A DNA stretch of 64,000 nucleotides from Ariolimax columbianus (taxonomy: Eukaryota > Mollusca > Gastropoda > Stylommatophora > Arionidae), in NCBI GenBank assembly GCA_036924085.1, contig JAVGWX010000003.1:121210264-121274263 (forward strand). Reading direction: 5' to 3'. How positions within the stretch are numbered: position 1 is the first letter of the stretch; each line of letters begins with the position of its first letter. Of the stretch, positions 40,801 through 55,800 are shown one piece after another. The position numbers and the translations under genes are program-made. The notes under the pieces were generated by a model that was not told the DNA's origin, made no database searches, and saw only the letters and a program-made list of their open reading frames with translations.

Positions 40801-43800
40801 TTTAGGTCGCAGGCGACGGAGAAATTCAAGAACATCATGAAGAACCGAACAGCAATCAAAGCTCTGGACATAATTAGTATTTGCTTAATACTATATTTCA
40901 CAATCGGTTAAAGGAAGGTCAGGCGGAATACAAATGATCTGGTAACTGGAATCAGCAGGTCGGGAGGTGATGGGGATGTTCGTGTGGGCGTAGACAGAAT
41001 AGTTTATTCTTTTTATTACAAGGGAAGTCATAAAACTGTCAGTTGAGGCCATGGATAACATTGCAGATAATAAAAATAGAAAAGTCGTGTGTAGTCAGCA
41101 AGCGCAAATGGTCCAATAATAGAATTGTTGAGGACTAAGATTAGCTAAAAGATGTGGATGGTTAGAAGCGACACAGTACATATGCTGAAAAGCACACACT
41201 CTATCAATGCATTCAAGATGACGTCATTCACAATATTGAATCACACCAACTGCAGAACTAAAAATGTCAGAAAAACCACGGGGATGAAAGAAAAACTAAA
41301 TCAATAAACAAGCTCTCATTAATATTGAAGCATTTTCAGGTGTTTGGCCCCATGTGCTGTCCAAGTATTGTAGCCGAGCCTAGTCAGCTAAAGTAGCTCT
41401 GAATAGCAGCCCTGACCCACTATCTTCGTATGTTCCTGAATATTTTTTTTATGGAATGCTCATAATTTTGTCTGTTCATTTCCAGCTTGTGATCAGGAAA
41501 GCAATAAAGATGCAGATGGAAACTGCTCCGTTTATGCTTCCTGGCTTGGACCTCTGTGTATGTTTGTGTTCCTGCTTGTGGCTAATGTCCTCATGGTTAA
41601 TCTACTGATTGCTAGATTCAAGTAAGTTGTAGCTGGTATTTGAAGTTACTAATTAGAAGAAAGGAACCTGATTTGTGGTTTAGTTACAATAACTGTATAT
41701 CTACCAAAGAAGAAAGCATATCTATGGCATCAATGCATTTCAGACAAAGAACAATAAAACCTTTCGGTCAGTTGGTCAATCAAGCTGACATTCAGTCATA
41801 AAAGTGCAGATATGCTGGTTTTGAAATTACCCAAAGTCGAGACATAAGACATAAATAAGGACAAACTGGCATTGATTCAATGACTATTTATTTCATAATG
41901 GCAGTAATAAATGTAGTACACAGACTACGTAGATTACAGATGTTTAGAATCAATTGTAACTGGAGCATGTTCACTCACCTGTGAGAATAGATTAGGAGTG
42001 TGTTCAACTAGCAGGCTACAGGATAACACATGTTCACTCACCTGTGAGAATAGACTGGAAGTGTGTTCAATCAGCAGGCTACAAGATAACACATGTTCAC
42101 TCACCTATGAGAATAGACTGGAAGTGTGTTCAATCAGCAGGCTACAAGATGACACATGTGCACTCACCTGTGAGAATAGACTGGAAGTGTGTTCAATCAG
42201 CAGGCTACAAGATGACACATGTGCACTCACCTGTGAAAATAGACTGGAAGTGTGTTCAATCAGCAGGCTACAAGATGACACATGTCCACTCACCTGTGAG
42301 AATAGATTGGAAGTGTGTTCAATCAGCAGGCTACAAGATAACACATGTTCACTCACCTGTGAGAATAGACTGGAAGTGTGTTCAATCAGCAGGCTACAAG
42401 ATGACACATGTGCACTCACCTGTGAGAATAGACTGGAAGTGTGTTCAATCAGCAGGCTACAAGATGACACATGTGCACTCACCTGTGAGAATAGACTGGA
42501 AGTGTGTTCAATCAGCAGGCTACAAGATGACACATGTGCACTCACCTGTGAGAATAGACTGGAAGTGTGTTATGAGTATACAAAAAGTCTTTGATAAGCT
42601 CTGAAGAAGTTTATTATCCATCATTTACACCTGAGTAGTACATAGGCATGTTATAAAAGACAGCTAAAATGGGTTGTGAATGTGGCTAGCAACGTGTTTA
42701 CTTATGGCTCTACTTCTGCCTTAGGATGTAGCCAACTTACTTCTTGTCTCTTATAGTTTCTTAAGAGTCGGGTAGCGAGCCACATGCCGAACTCTCCGAA
42801 GTCACCTCTTACTACATAACTAGTAAATTACAGTCTTACTATTTGTTTCTCCCCTTTTGGGCTGTGTTAACACACGGATGCTAACAACCTCATTTTGTAA
42901 ACTGATTTACTACAGCAACTACTACTAAAAGAGTGCACATAAGTGCTTTGATACAGACTTCCTGTAAGGGAGTCGACTTCCGTGTTCACAGACAAACACA
43001 TTTTGTATTATAATATGACTTGGCCGCACATTTTAATCAAATGAAAATTCAAGCTTAAACTAGATAACTAACAATTTTGGAGCAATACTTTTTTTCAATC
43101 AATCGAAATTATGTCACTCCATCTGTTAAAACATAGGTCCACCACTGCATTTGACTTACCGTAACCAGCTTTTAGGAAAGCCAGATTTCCGTCATTGCAG
43201 TGTGGCTTTATAGCAATAGTTTTTAACATGGTGAAGTTGTCAGTCCTTTGCACAGCCTTCTTAGTCATCTCTTATGACATGCAAGGAAGGAAAGAGTGGT
43301 TGGATTCTCTTTGTCCCAGAATTCACTCAGTGGGTATGTTTAGTTAGATAATTGAATGCTCTTAAAACAATAAACAGAGTCGCTAGAGCACCTTTCTCTC
43401 ACAGCAAAGACGTTTGTGATCCAATCATTGTACACTCTAGTTTACCAAGCTGCACAACACGGTCCTCTGAATGAAGGAAGTGAAGGCAGTGGAGAATGAA
43501 ACAGTTGATCACATAAAACTGAAGACATAATATAGTGACGTCCCTTACTGTTCATCCTCTAGGACAAGATGAGTATGTCCAATGTCCCCTATTACAAGTC
43601 TGAAACATGGTGGAATTGACAGATGTAGAAGGGGACGGCGTGGCCTAGTGGTTAAGTGGCACGGCTCATAACCGGAAGGTGCTGGGTTCAATCCCCATCA
43701 CAGCACCGGCCGTTACCCCAGGGAAGCAAACCCTTAGAAAATGCAGGAGGAAGCAGACCCTTACATAAAATGCATGCTGAAGTCGGATGCACTGGGCCGA

Positions 43801-46800
43801 CAGGCGCAAAATAAAAACCACAGTGCAACGCACACCGCCTTGAGGATAAGAGAAATAAGGCGAACGCAAAAAAAACAAAAAAAAACAGATATAGAACTCC
43901 CCCAAGGTCCCGTGGGTTGGTGGGGATAAATTCTGGTTTCTACCCAGGGTGGGAAGAAAAGCCACAGAATATCCAGCACTATTATCTAGTATCCTCAAGA
44001 GCTAATCGCTCAGAAAACTGATTAATAATACGAAGAAGAAGAACATCTGCCGAACTACCTCCTGTAGTGCTGTAAATTAGTACAGATATAATGTGTGTGG
44101 CAGCAATATAGAGATATTAGGAGGTACAGAAAACAATGTTCAGTTAAGAATACAGAAGGCAAGAAAAGGTTTCATTGCATTGAGAAATTTATGGAAATCA
44201 AAAGAAATTAAAACCACCACCAAAATAAAAATCTTCAACTTCAACGTAAAATGCGTTCTATTATATGGCTCTGAAACATGGACATTACAGATATTCATGA
44301 AAAAGTTACAGACTTTCATAAATGGTTGCCTGCCCAAAATACAAGGATGGTAATGGTTTGACAAGATCAAAATACAAGGATGGTAATGGTTTGACAAGAT
44401 CAAAATACAAGGATGGTAATGGTTTGACAAGATCACCAATGTAGAATTGATAGAAAAAAACTGGACAAAAACCAGTAGAGCATGAAATATGTAGGAGTTG
44501 ATGGCGATGGATAGGCCATACATTACCAGACAAGCTCTGTTCTGGAATCCACAAGGTAAGAGAACTAGAGGAATACCAAGGCACTCATGGAAGAGGGAGC
44601 TGGAAGCAAATATAAAGGCATCAGGACGTGGACAGAATTGGCTCAGGCGGCTCATGATAGGAGGACTTGGCGAGTATTTGTTGAGGACCTATGCTGCACA
44701 GGGAGCTGACAGGTTTTGATTGATTGAAGCATTTATTGAATCCTGAGGCCCCTTACTGGGAAAGAAAAAAATGGAACCACTCAACCTCCATGCACGTCAT
44801 AATAGAAAAGTAAAGAAAGTTGTGCATGGGTCTAGCAATCTCATCACATGAAACAAATTGCTACAAAAACTACCACAGTACACAATGCTTTAGTGCAGGC
44901 TTTCTATGGGAGATCAGCTGGCTTTATACTCTCACTGAAATGAACAAGAGACAAGAATAAGCATTAAGAATAATCATTCCATATGCCTAAAGAGATGAGG
45001 ATTAAGAATAATCCTTCTTCTTCTTCGTCGTTCGTTCTCAATCTCCCACTACCAAACCCTGAGAACGGAATGCGTTGTGTTGTAGTTTACAGCTTGGCTG
45101 CGATATTTGCACCTTTCGGTCCAACACATCCAACTTCAGCAAGCATTTTTTTAGTACCCGGTTAGTATTCCCTCTTCGATCCCTTCTCCTTAGCCAGTCT
45201 GCCCTGCTGCAGCCTGTTATCTAGGATCACCACATGGAGGTGTAGAAGGGTCTTTGCAGCTATGGTTCGCTGGCCCTGACGCTAGCAGTCAGCTATGGGT
45301 TGCTGACCATGCGGTGCTCAGCATCTTGATCCCAAATAATCATTCCATATGCATAAAGAGATAAGAATAATGTTTAGAATAATCACTCCATATGCATAAA
45401 GAGATAAGAATAAGGATTAAGAATAATCACTATGTAAATATCTCCATCATTTTTGTATATAACACTATATGCCCTGCAGCTGTAACCGTTAAAGTAAGAT
45501 CCAATCAAACTGTGTCTTCTGCAGTGCTACATTCCTCCGGAACAATGCCAACTCTAAGGAAATTTGGATGTTCCAGCGATACGGCCTGATCCTGCAGTAT
45601 GAGATGAGACCCATCTTACCTCCACCTTTTATCATCATCACACACATCTACCTCGCTCTCAAGTACATCAAACGCCGGTGCAGAGGAAAGAGAAACTTCT
45701 ATGACAATGGACTAAGTAAGCTATATTTCATATTTTATATTGTGTACACTTTCAGGTGTCAATTTGAATATATCCAGTAAGCAATGGCTATCCTGAGATT
45801 GTGTGTATCTCAGTAGAGCTTGCACCTGAATGACACTCTCACACCATAGTGTAACTCCTATGAGATTACCATTGTTTGCGTTGTTTGTGAATGCCCTCAA
45901 TGTATGTTTTACCTGACCCTGACTAACATGTCTGATCAGTATATTTTGCCTGACCAGACGTTTGTCTTCCTCCTCTGAGATGAGCATAAACTTCTTTCTT
46001 TCTATTTCTGACATCTCCACCATACAAATTACATTGCACTATTTCATTACGACTGACTGAGGCATGACTGGATGAGTCTGACATTTCCATGCATAGCAGA
46101 CGAACAGCTCCCAAAGAGACTCTTGGATGATGAGCTGATGGAGGGTGGCTGCAAGATAGAGTGCCCAAAGAAAATATTCAAAGGCAGTCAGAGGGTTTCA
46201 CTGAAATGCTGCCAGAAAGATGTCACCACCTTGGAAGGTCTTGTGCAAAATCGAACTGATTGGAGAGGTGTAATCTGAGCAGGTGTAGCTGCCTGTATTC
46301 GGGCACCCCAGAGCAGAACCGGAAATTAGACTGATCTTGTGTGCCCATTGTGCCCAAAAAAAAGTTTTGTCCATATTGGCTTGATTGGCCACATGCATAA
46401 CCACACACACCAGGATATGGTGTGACAAGAACGATGTCAGCAGCCGTCATCGACAACGTTGGACAGCGAATAATTCATTTCATTACACCTGTATACCAGT
46501 CCATCGAAATTCACTTGGCATGTGACAGGTATGCCTTCCTTAGTCCATGTTTGTCCCCAGTCTGCCAACAGGGCAAGAGGTTTTTCTCTCACCTAGTTTG
46601 GTATCAACATTTTGACCTGTCTGGCTTGGAAGACCCTGTTGGTAGCAATGCAACTGCTGACTTGAGGTCATAGAGGACACACAAGCTCCTTTACCACAAC
46701 ACAGTAGAGAAATGAGAGATGAGTATTTAATATATGACTAATTTGCCACTGGTTATATTATGTAAACAATCATAAATCAGTCATTCATGAAGGATATAAT

Positions 46801-49800
46801 GATGAATATATAAATCATAAATCAGTCATTCATGAAGGATAAAATGATGAATATATAAATCAGTCATTCTTGAAGGATATAATGATGAATATATAAATCA
46901 TAAATCAGTCATTCATGAAGGATATAATAATGAATATGTAAATCATAAATCAGTCATTCATGAAGGATATAATGATGAATATATAAATTATAAATCAGTC
47001 ATTCATGAAGGATATAATGATGAATATATCAGTGAGGGCACTTGTCTAGCTGTTAATGATTTTTTTGTGCTCATCTCATATAGTCCTACCTGTTCCCTTG
47101 TTAAACTGGAGGCATATCACAGGCTTATGTTATCTTTATATGATTATTCACAGAAGACAAGTTTGAGGTGCCTCTGTTCCACTGTCATCATCTATTCTTG
47201 ACATTCTTTGGTAACAATAAGGGTGTAGCTGTTGTCTGGCACCTGTATCTATATATATAAAAGAAAAGCCTTGACAGGATGTGCGATGCCTCACAAAGAG
47301 ACAAAAGTAATACAGCAAATAAGAGAAATGTCAGACAGGGGACTACAGATCATAGATCTGAGCTGGATGAATGGGAAGATGATGATGTGCTGCTTCCAGT
47401 TCATGTTGATTCCAAAACTACTATGGCCACTGATTATATATATAAATGGAATAAGTACAAAATAGGGCAAAATTAACATATTTACAAGGAAATAGTTTAG
47501 AACGCCACCAGGACTACCAGATGTAGCAATCCAATGCAAGAAATCCAGGTTGGAAAAGCCATGCGTATTCGGTAGTAATTCTGTTACTTATTATAATTGG
47601 GCCCAGACAGCTTTTAACAGCCTACTCTTATTGGTTTTCAACTGCCAAGGGTTCTTTTACATGCATAGCGTGTACATGGGATCTCCTCATTTCTATTCAA
47701 TCTCCAATATGACTATACACTGTTCTCACCACCCTTGAGACCAGAATATGCTTGAAACTTGTGGAATTCAAAACTCCACCATTTCTGACTTTTAGTTCTT
47801 AAGAGACAAGTACCTTTACCTCTCAGCTAAAACCCAACTCATTAAAAGTAACGGGCATTTTACAATTAAGTATCTTTTCATTCCCAACATCAGTGTCTGC
47901 TAGGGAACTACCTTGACCATTAATTCTATTTTGTTTTTAATTGTATTTTTCTTTGTGACAGAGCTGTTTTTGTCACACGAGGACACAGAAAAACTTCATG
48001 ATTTTGAAGAAGAGTGTATGGAGGACTTGTACAGAGAAAAAGACCAGAAACATCACAGCTCAACCGAAGAACGAATCAAAGTCATCAGTGAAAGGTAAGC
48101 AACTATTTTACTACCTCATCTGTTTCAAAGACACAGAATCTCCTCTTCTTCTTTCTGCAATGTGTTGGAAAATGAGCTATTTACTCTTTTATTCCTGTGT
48201 TTCTATAGCTATCTTTCAGGCCTATAAGTATATCAATCAGATGCCTCACAACTGAAGATGAGTGTACTGAGCCGTAAAAGTGAGCTACCCAAAACAATTG
48301 TGGATACATGCCTACAAAATGGATCAGTAACAAATGCTTCCAAGAAAGGAGGAGCCAGTATCTTTGTCTCATATCCCAAAAACTATTGTGATGCAAAAAG
48401 TATTCCTACTGATCAGTTCAACTCTAACTTTATATCAGAGGTTCAAGTGTTTGAACAAGCTGTAAATATGATTTATAACAACAATTCTTCACAGATGCTC
48501 TTATCCGTACTGACAGTTCTCAAGGAAGGTAATCTGCCACACCTGAGGAATGAAATAAAGAAGGTAGCTGTCAGACAGCAAACCGTACATCAATGACTAG
48601 CATCCCACTTTGGCGTGCTAGAGAACAAGAAGGCAGATATGCTTACAAAACGGGGAGAAGATTGGGAACAAGTAGACATTGAAATTACACACTTTGAGGG
48701 AAAAATTCACTGTCTAGGCTGTCAGAAGAGAACATAACTAACCTAATGATGATTTTCACTCCCTTGAGCAACAGGAACAGATCTCCATTATTCGCCTCAG
48801 GACAGGGTACAAGAGATTCAATAAACACGTGTACAAGCATCGGTTGTCCGCTTCACCACTGTGTACATGTGGACTAAATTAATAAACTGCTAAACATGTT
48901 TTGCAGGATTTTACTCTGGCTCAATGAATCAACACTGAGGCTCAAAATGTATGGGGAAAAAGAGAAGCTCCAAACAATTGTAGAAGAATTCATTACAGGA
49001 ACTTGTCTGATGGTGTCAAAACTAAAAGTGTCATCACAAAAAGAAGACCTGTAAGGTTGCTTTGCACTTAGCAGGCTTTTGGCGTGTGTGAATGGTGGGA
49101 GGTGTAATGTCATGAGTTGGTGAGTCTTCTAGCCTAGAGTGGTTGAACCACATATATCAGGCTTTTTGCGTGTGTGAATGGTGGGAGATGTAATGTCATG
49201 AGTTGGTGAGTCTTCTAGCCTAGAGTGGTTGAACCACATATATCAGGCTTTTGGCGTGTGTGAATGGTGGGATGTGTAATATTATGAGTTGGTGAATCTT
49301 CTAGCCTAGAGGAGTTAGACCACTGTATTTATTGCCTCTTGTGTTATGTATGTTGTATATGTATGTTAAAGCTTCTATTTTCTTATTTTTTTCATAAGTT
49401 GAAATCAGTTCTCACGATATTATGACAAATATCATATTCTTCTTCTTCTTCTTTTGTCTTACTGCCCTTGCTATGAGTCTTCACAAATAAGCGGGATGCG
49501 CATATTTCTTGATATTGCCTGTTGGAAGGCCTGTGCTTGTCGTTAGGTGTAAAACTTTCTGAGTGTGTCAGAGACACTCTCAATCCACCTACGTCAAGGT
49601 CGGCCTCTCGAACGTGGACAGGAGACCGTGCTATAGGCTGGTTATAATGCATTCTGACTAAAGGACCAAACCACTTGATTTTTTTGGGTGACAATGTAGG
49701 CACTAACTGGGTTTGTCCCCACTATCTGTCTCAGCATGGTGTTGCGGATTCGGTCTCGGATTATCTTTTAAGCTGCACTTCTCACACAGTGCATCTCACA

Positions 49801-52800
49801 GCTCTAGATCTTACTCTTATCTATTTCTTATAAGGACCGAGACTGATATTTGTAACATAATGTAGGAATAAAAAGTGTATTTATCAGCCACGTATTAGTT
49901 GAAAGAAACATTATATATGTTTACGTTCTTTAAAATTATAGGGTAGAAAACATGTCCATGAGGCTTGATGATATGAACATGAAGGAGAACCACCTGCGAC
50001 TTACTCTGGGAGCTATAGACCACCGTATGGGCCGCATTGACAGCCTCGAGGAGAGTCTTTATGAAGCCATAAAAGTAATCAAGATGCTGGCTAACAAGGA
50101 TGATGAAGATAGCGATGATTCCCAAGAGGTAAGATTGCACCACAATCATCATCATCATATGTACTAAGATTGCTTCACAATCACAATCGTCATATGTACT
50201 AAGATTGCTTCACAATCACAATCATCATATGTACTAAGATTGCTTCCCAATCACAATCATCACATGTACTAAGATTGCTTCACAATCACAATCATCATAT
50301 GTACAAAGATTGCTTCCCAATCACAATCATCATCATATGTACAAAGATTGCTTCACAATCACAATCATCAAATGTACTAAGATTGCTTCCCAATCACAAT
50401 CATCGTATGTACTAAGATTGCTTCCCAATCACAATCATCATCATCATATGTACTAAGATTGCTTCCCAATCACAATCATCATCATCATATGTACAAAGAT
50501 TGCTTCCCAATCACAATCATCATCATATGTACAAAGATTGCTTCCCAATCACAATCATCATATGTACTAAGATTGCTTCCCAATCACAATCATCATCATC
50601 ATATGTACTAAGATTGCTTCCCAATCACAATCATCATATGTACTAAGATTGCTTCCCAATCACAATCATCATATGTACTAAGATTGCTTCCCAATCACAA
50701 CCATCATCATCATATGTACAAAGATTAATTACAATCGTCATATGTACTAAGATTGCTTCCCAATCACAATCATCATATGTACTAAAATTGCTTCAGAATC
50801 ACAATCATCATATGTACTAAGATTGCTTCCCAATCACAATCATCATATGTACTAAGATTGCTTCCCAATCACAATCATCATATGTACTAAGATTGCTTCC
50901 CAATCACAACCATCATATGTACTAAGATTGCTTCCCAATCCCAACATCATATGTACTAAGATTGCTTCACAATCACCATCATCATATGTACTAAGATTGC
51001 TTCACAATCACAATCATCATATGTACTAAGATTGCTTCACAATTACAATCGTCATCATCATATGTACTAAGATTGCTTCCCAATCACAATCATCATATGT
51101 ACAAAGATTGCTTCCCAGTCACAACCATCATCATATGTACAAAGATTGCTTCACAATCATCGTCATCATATGTATTAGGAAATATTTTTTTTTGTGGTCA
51201 GAGTGGTGAATGCTTGGAATATATTACCACATGAAACGGTGGAGGCAGGGTCAATTAATGCATTCAAGGATATATTGAATGCACATAGTTTTTAAATCAA
51301 GTGAAGTAGAAGAAACTGGTTGTATACAGACTGTAGAGTCTTCTAGACCAGTATAAAGATAAGTTAAGTTATTTCCTTTTTTAAAATATTTTATTCATAT
51401 TTGGCCACAAAATTCAACAATTGGCACTTGTCATTCACAAAAGATATATTTTGTATTTCATTCTGAAAACATGATTGAAAGATTGTAGTGACTTTATTAT
51501 TTTGTGCCAGAAGTACAACTTGGATGATATTGTTTTCATTGGAAAATTGACAGTTTATGGTTTTAGTTTCATTGGTTGTTTCAATAGGCTTGGTTTTGGC
51601 AAAATTTTTATTTCTTTAATAAAAACAACAGAAACTTCCAAGTTAAAAATAAATTGTGCTAGGTAGGTTGAAACAGCAAAATTCTGCAATTTTAACACAA
51701 CTATATTTGTTGATTGTATTACATGAGCTCACAAAGACAATTGTATAACCAAACCTTACAAATTGATAGGTAGGTAAACTAGTGCCCCATGTTATTATAT
51801 AATTCAACCTAATTCAAGAATACATTATACCGAGTTACAACCACTACAAGGGAATCATGAAACAACCACTGCAATTGTCTTCCTTGCATGACACCTGCAC
51901 CAAAGCATGTGTATGTTCTTGCATTGATGATTTTTGTAGCATTTTATTTACTAACTGAAGTTATCAGCCGCAAACACAACCCAGTTTAGTCACCCTTTAT
52001 GATACATGTATGAAAAAAGTAAGATGGCTGCGCTCTCGACTCTCTCTGGTGTTCGTTTCAAGTTTTCCGATGTTTGGTGGTTCCTGTTCGGATTATATTT
52101 CACAACTCCTTCACCAGTTGGTATCAAGGACTTTATTCTGTGGAATTGATGTGCTTTCGATTGGTTATCTTGCATGTTATGCTGCATTTCATATCTGGCT
52201 CAAGCCGTGGGAAACCAGTCCATGCGGAGTTCAATATCCCACGTAACAGAATTCAGTTCAGATTATCACTACTCAAGGACATTTCTGCTCGGACTGAACT
52301 ACTTAACTTAACTTCTTTATTTTTGTTTAGAAGACTCTGCAGAGTCTGTATACAACCAGTTTCTTCTACTCCACTTGATCTACAAATTACTATGTGCATC
52401 CAATTTATTCTTGAATTCATTAACTAACATTGCCCCTAATATTTCCTTTGGCAATGCATTCCAAGCGTTCACTACTCTCTGACTAAAAAAATTTACTTAT
52501 ACCTAATCTGGACCTTTCTTAAATCAATTTGTAGCTGTACCGTCTTGTTCTTGTAGCAGACTTTACTTTGAAAAACTTGTTATAGTCTAATTGTGGCTTA
52601 TAGTTTGTATAGGATGTGTTTGTAGTCATTAATATTATGTCAGAATCTGGGGGGCATAGCAGATTTTGATATTTTTTATTCTGTTACTCTCTCAATGTCA
52701 CGCTACATCCCACCCGAAAGCTGAGAAAACAATTGCTCAGGATCGAGCTATTAGGAGATAGTTGGAAGGCGCACAGCAGGTGCCGATGCTCGTAGAGGCC

Positions 52801-55800
52801 ATCTGGCTGAAAAGGGAAAGATTGTAGACATCGAAGGACATTACAGCAAGTCAGCCTCAACATGGTTGTACAATCTGTGGCAGGAACTGTCACTCACAGA
52901 TCGGCCTTTACAGTCTTAGCTGACTACGTCAAAATACAGGAGACAGAGCTGAACAAAACTCACTTGGTGCTGATAAATTTACCAATCGTTTAGGTTTAGG
53001 TTTTCATTAGATTTTGCTCCTTTCTATGAAGACTGCTTACTGAAGAAACAGTCATTCTTTTTCTTGTTCACTTTTTTTCATAGATTTTGTTTGTTTGTGA
53101 ACATTACTAGTACATCCCCAGTCACAAAATATGTCGGTTTGGTCATCTTAAGAGAATACATCCTCATCGACTTTCACTGATGGCTAACAACACTGGTAGA
53201 TCTGGCTACAGGGCAAGGGGGTGGCCGTGAAGCAGGTGGATAGATGACATTAGAGTAATTGTGCAGCGACACGGGCTCACATTGACCGACGCAATATACT
53301 TAACACAGGACAGACGACTTAAGGTCCCCATGACGCTTAATGGCACAAGTTGAAAGAAAACTAACTAGAATACCTGTGCAGAAGATCTGGCCGTCAATAG
53401 AACTGCACAGTATGATAGAAACAACAGCAGTTTAGCAATTAGAGTATCTTCCCCTTCCTACGCCAGTCATCTGCTTCCCAGGCCCATCCATCTAATCCAC
53501 CTATCTCTTCTCCTTTCTACGCCACTCATCTGCTTCCCAGGCTCATCCATCTAATCCACCTATCTCTTCTCCTCCCCCTTCAATCCACACACCCCTCTCA
53601 ACCCATCTGTCTTTTCCTCCATCAACCAGCCCATCACCCTACCCATCTACTCCCCTCTCCCGAAGGTGCTCATTTTCAATGGGAGCTAACATTTTTATTG
53701 TCCCTAATTTTGAGTTTCTCCATACCTTCTCAGCACCTCTACCCACTTGCATACTCCAGTAACATAAATATAAACAATTCTTGCTTTTCTTCTTCTTCTT
53801 CTTCTGCATTCGTTCTCAAATTCTCGCTACCAAGTCCTGAACAGGGCTTTGCAAGTAGCAGGATGTATTCCGGAGAATGGAATGTGTTGTGTCGCTAGTT
53901 TACAGCTCAACTGCGATATTTGCATCTTTGGGTCCGACACATCCACCTTCAGCAGCAGTTACTTCTCTAAATGCTCTGTAATTAAAAAGGGAGAAACAAA
54001 ATTACCACCGTAATTACACAAACCACAAGTGTGACCTTCTTCTTCAGATGTATACCAGAAATCAAACGCACCAAATCTACATCTTGTTCTCAAGACATCT
54101 TTGGTGGTGCTCAATTTGGTAGTGCTCAAAATTGTTATATTCAGCATTATTAGAAAGTACATTATCTTGTTTTGTTTTTAATCTTTCATCATTTCTTCTT
54201 GTAATTGACAAGTTCCAGTACGGAAGGCGCCATCGGACAAACAGCAGCAGCAGCAGTGTTGACGGAAGTATCCACTACCCTTGTACAGTGACTGTAAACA
54301 GTGGTGAAGTCATTGACAAGACTCAGGCCTCTCCTCTACTATATCATTCCAAGAAGAAAGTCAAGACAGATCAGATCAAGAGGTAAGTGATTTGTTTGTC
54401 TGTTACAAAGTGTCAAGAGATCAAGTTGATCTTTTTTTTTCAAACCTGGCTTTCCCTTATAATTTCTTAAACAAAGTGTTTGTTGTTTCCATTTGTTTTC
54501 AATGGGGATTTGTCAAAATAGAGCTAAAAATGTCTTTACAGTTATTCAAAATTCTGAAATTAAGCACATGTAAATGAAGCTTTCAAGTGTAATAACAGAT
54601 TCTGTGGTCTAGGGGTAGTGAGTTTGGTTTACAAATCCTAAATACCATGTTCAAATCACATTGCACTCAGTTTGACAGACCGGCATGTCTGGGGGTTTTC
54701 TATGTTATGACTGCTATTTCCAGTTGACCCAGCTGTAAATGGGTACCTAACACAGTCAGGCAAATTTTGAAGCTTCCACAGGAGCTGTGGAATTTGTGAT
54801 CTGTTGTCAGCGCTTTCAGCATTGAAAGACATTGAGTACATATGGGAGCACCAAGGGGCAATGAAAGAGATTGAGTACATACGGGAGCACCAAGGGGCAA
54901 TGAAAGAGATTGAGCACATAGGGGAGGGGCACCAAGGGGCAATGAAAGAGATTGAGCACATAGGGGAGGGGCACCAAGGGGCAATGAAAGAGATTGAGCA
55001 CATACAGGGCACCAAGGGGCAATGAAAGAGATTGAGCACATACGGGACACCAAGGGGCAATGAAAGAGATTGAGCACATACGGGACACCAAGGGGCAATG
55101 AAAGAGATTGAGCACATATGGGAGGGGCACCAAAGGGCAATGGAAGAGATTGAGCACATGGGGGAGGGGCACCAAAGGGCAATGAAAGAGATTGAGCACA
55201 TATGGGAGGGGCACCAAAGGGCAATGAAAGAGATTGAGCACATGGGGGAGGGGCACCAAAGGGCAATGAAAGAGATTGAGCACATATGGGAGGGGCACCA
55301 AAGGGCAATGAAAGATACAAACACATGGGGGACACCAAGGGGCAATGAAAGAGATTGAGCACATAGGGGAGGGGCACCAAGGGGCAATGAAAGAGATTGA
55401 GCACATACGGGGCACCAAGGGGCAATGAAAGAGATTGAGCACATAAGGGAGGGGCACCAAGGGGCAATGACAGATATGAACACATGGGGGACACCAAGGG
55501 GCAATGAAAGAGATTGAGCACATAAGGGAGGGGCACCAAGGGGCAATGAAAAAGATTGAGCACATACGGGGCACCAAGGGGCAATGAAAGAGATTGAGCA
55601 CATAGGGGCACCAAAGGGCAATGACAGATATGAACACATGGGGGACACCAAGGGGCAATAAAAGAGATTGAGCACATAAGGGGCACCAAAGGGCAATGGC
55701 AGATATGAACATATGGGGGACACCAAGGGGCAATGAAAGAGACTGAGCACATATAGGAGCACCAATGGGCAATGAAAGAGACTCAGAACATAGGGGGCAC

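Noticed and set aside
41998..42604. Open frames of 146-198 codons on both strands with 21-residue repeats
   Set aside because: They are translations of the 63-bp satellite. The period is divisible by three, so several frames stay open, and no splice or start context or homology supports coding.
43633..43705. Functional methionine tRNA gene
   Set aside because: A and B boxes and a CAT-type loop are present, but the segment is the head of a ~230-bp SINE present in at least five copies, and no acceptor stem closes.
48258..48596. Possible host RNase H-like gene
   Set aside because: Motifs and decayed 3' continuation match a LINE; frames are broken.
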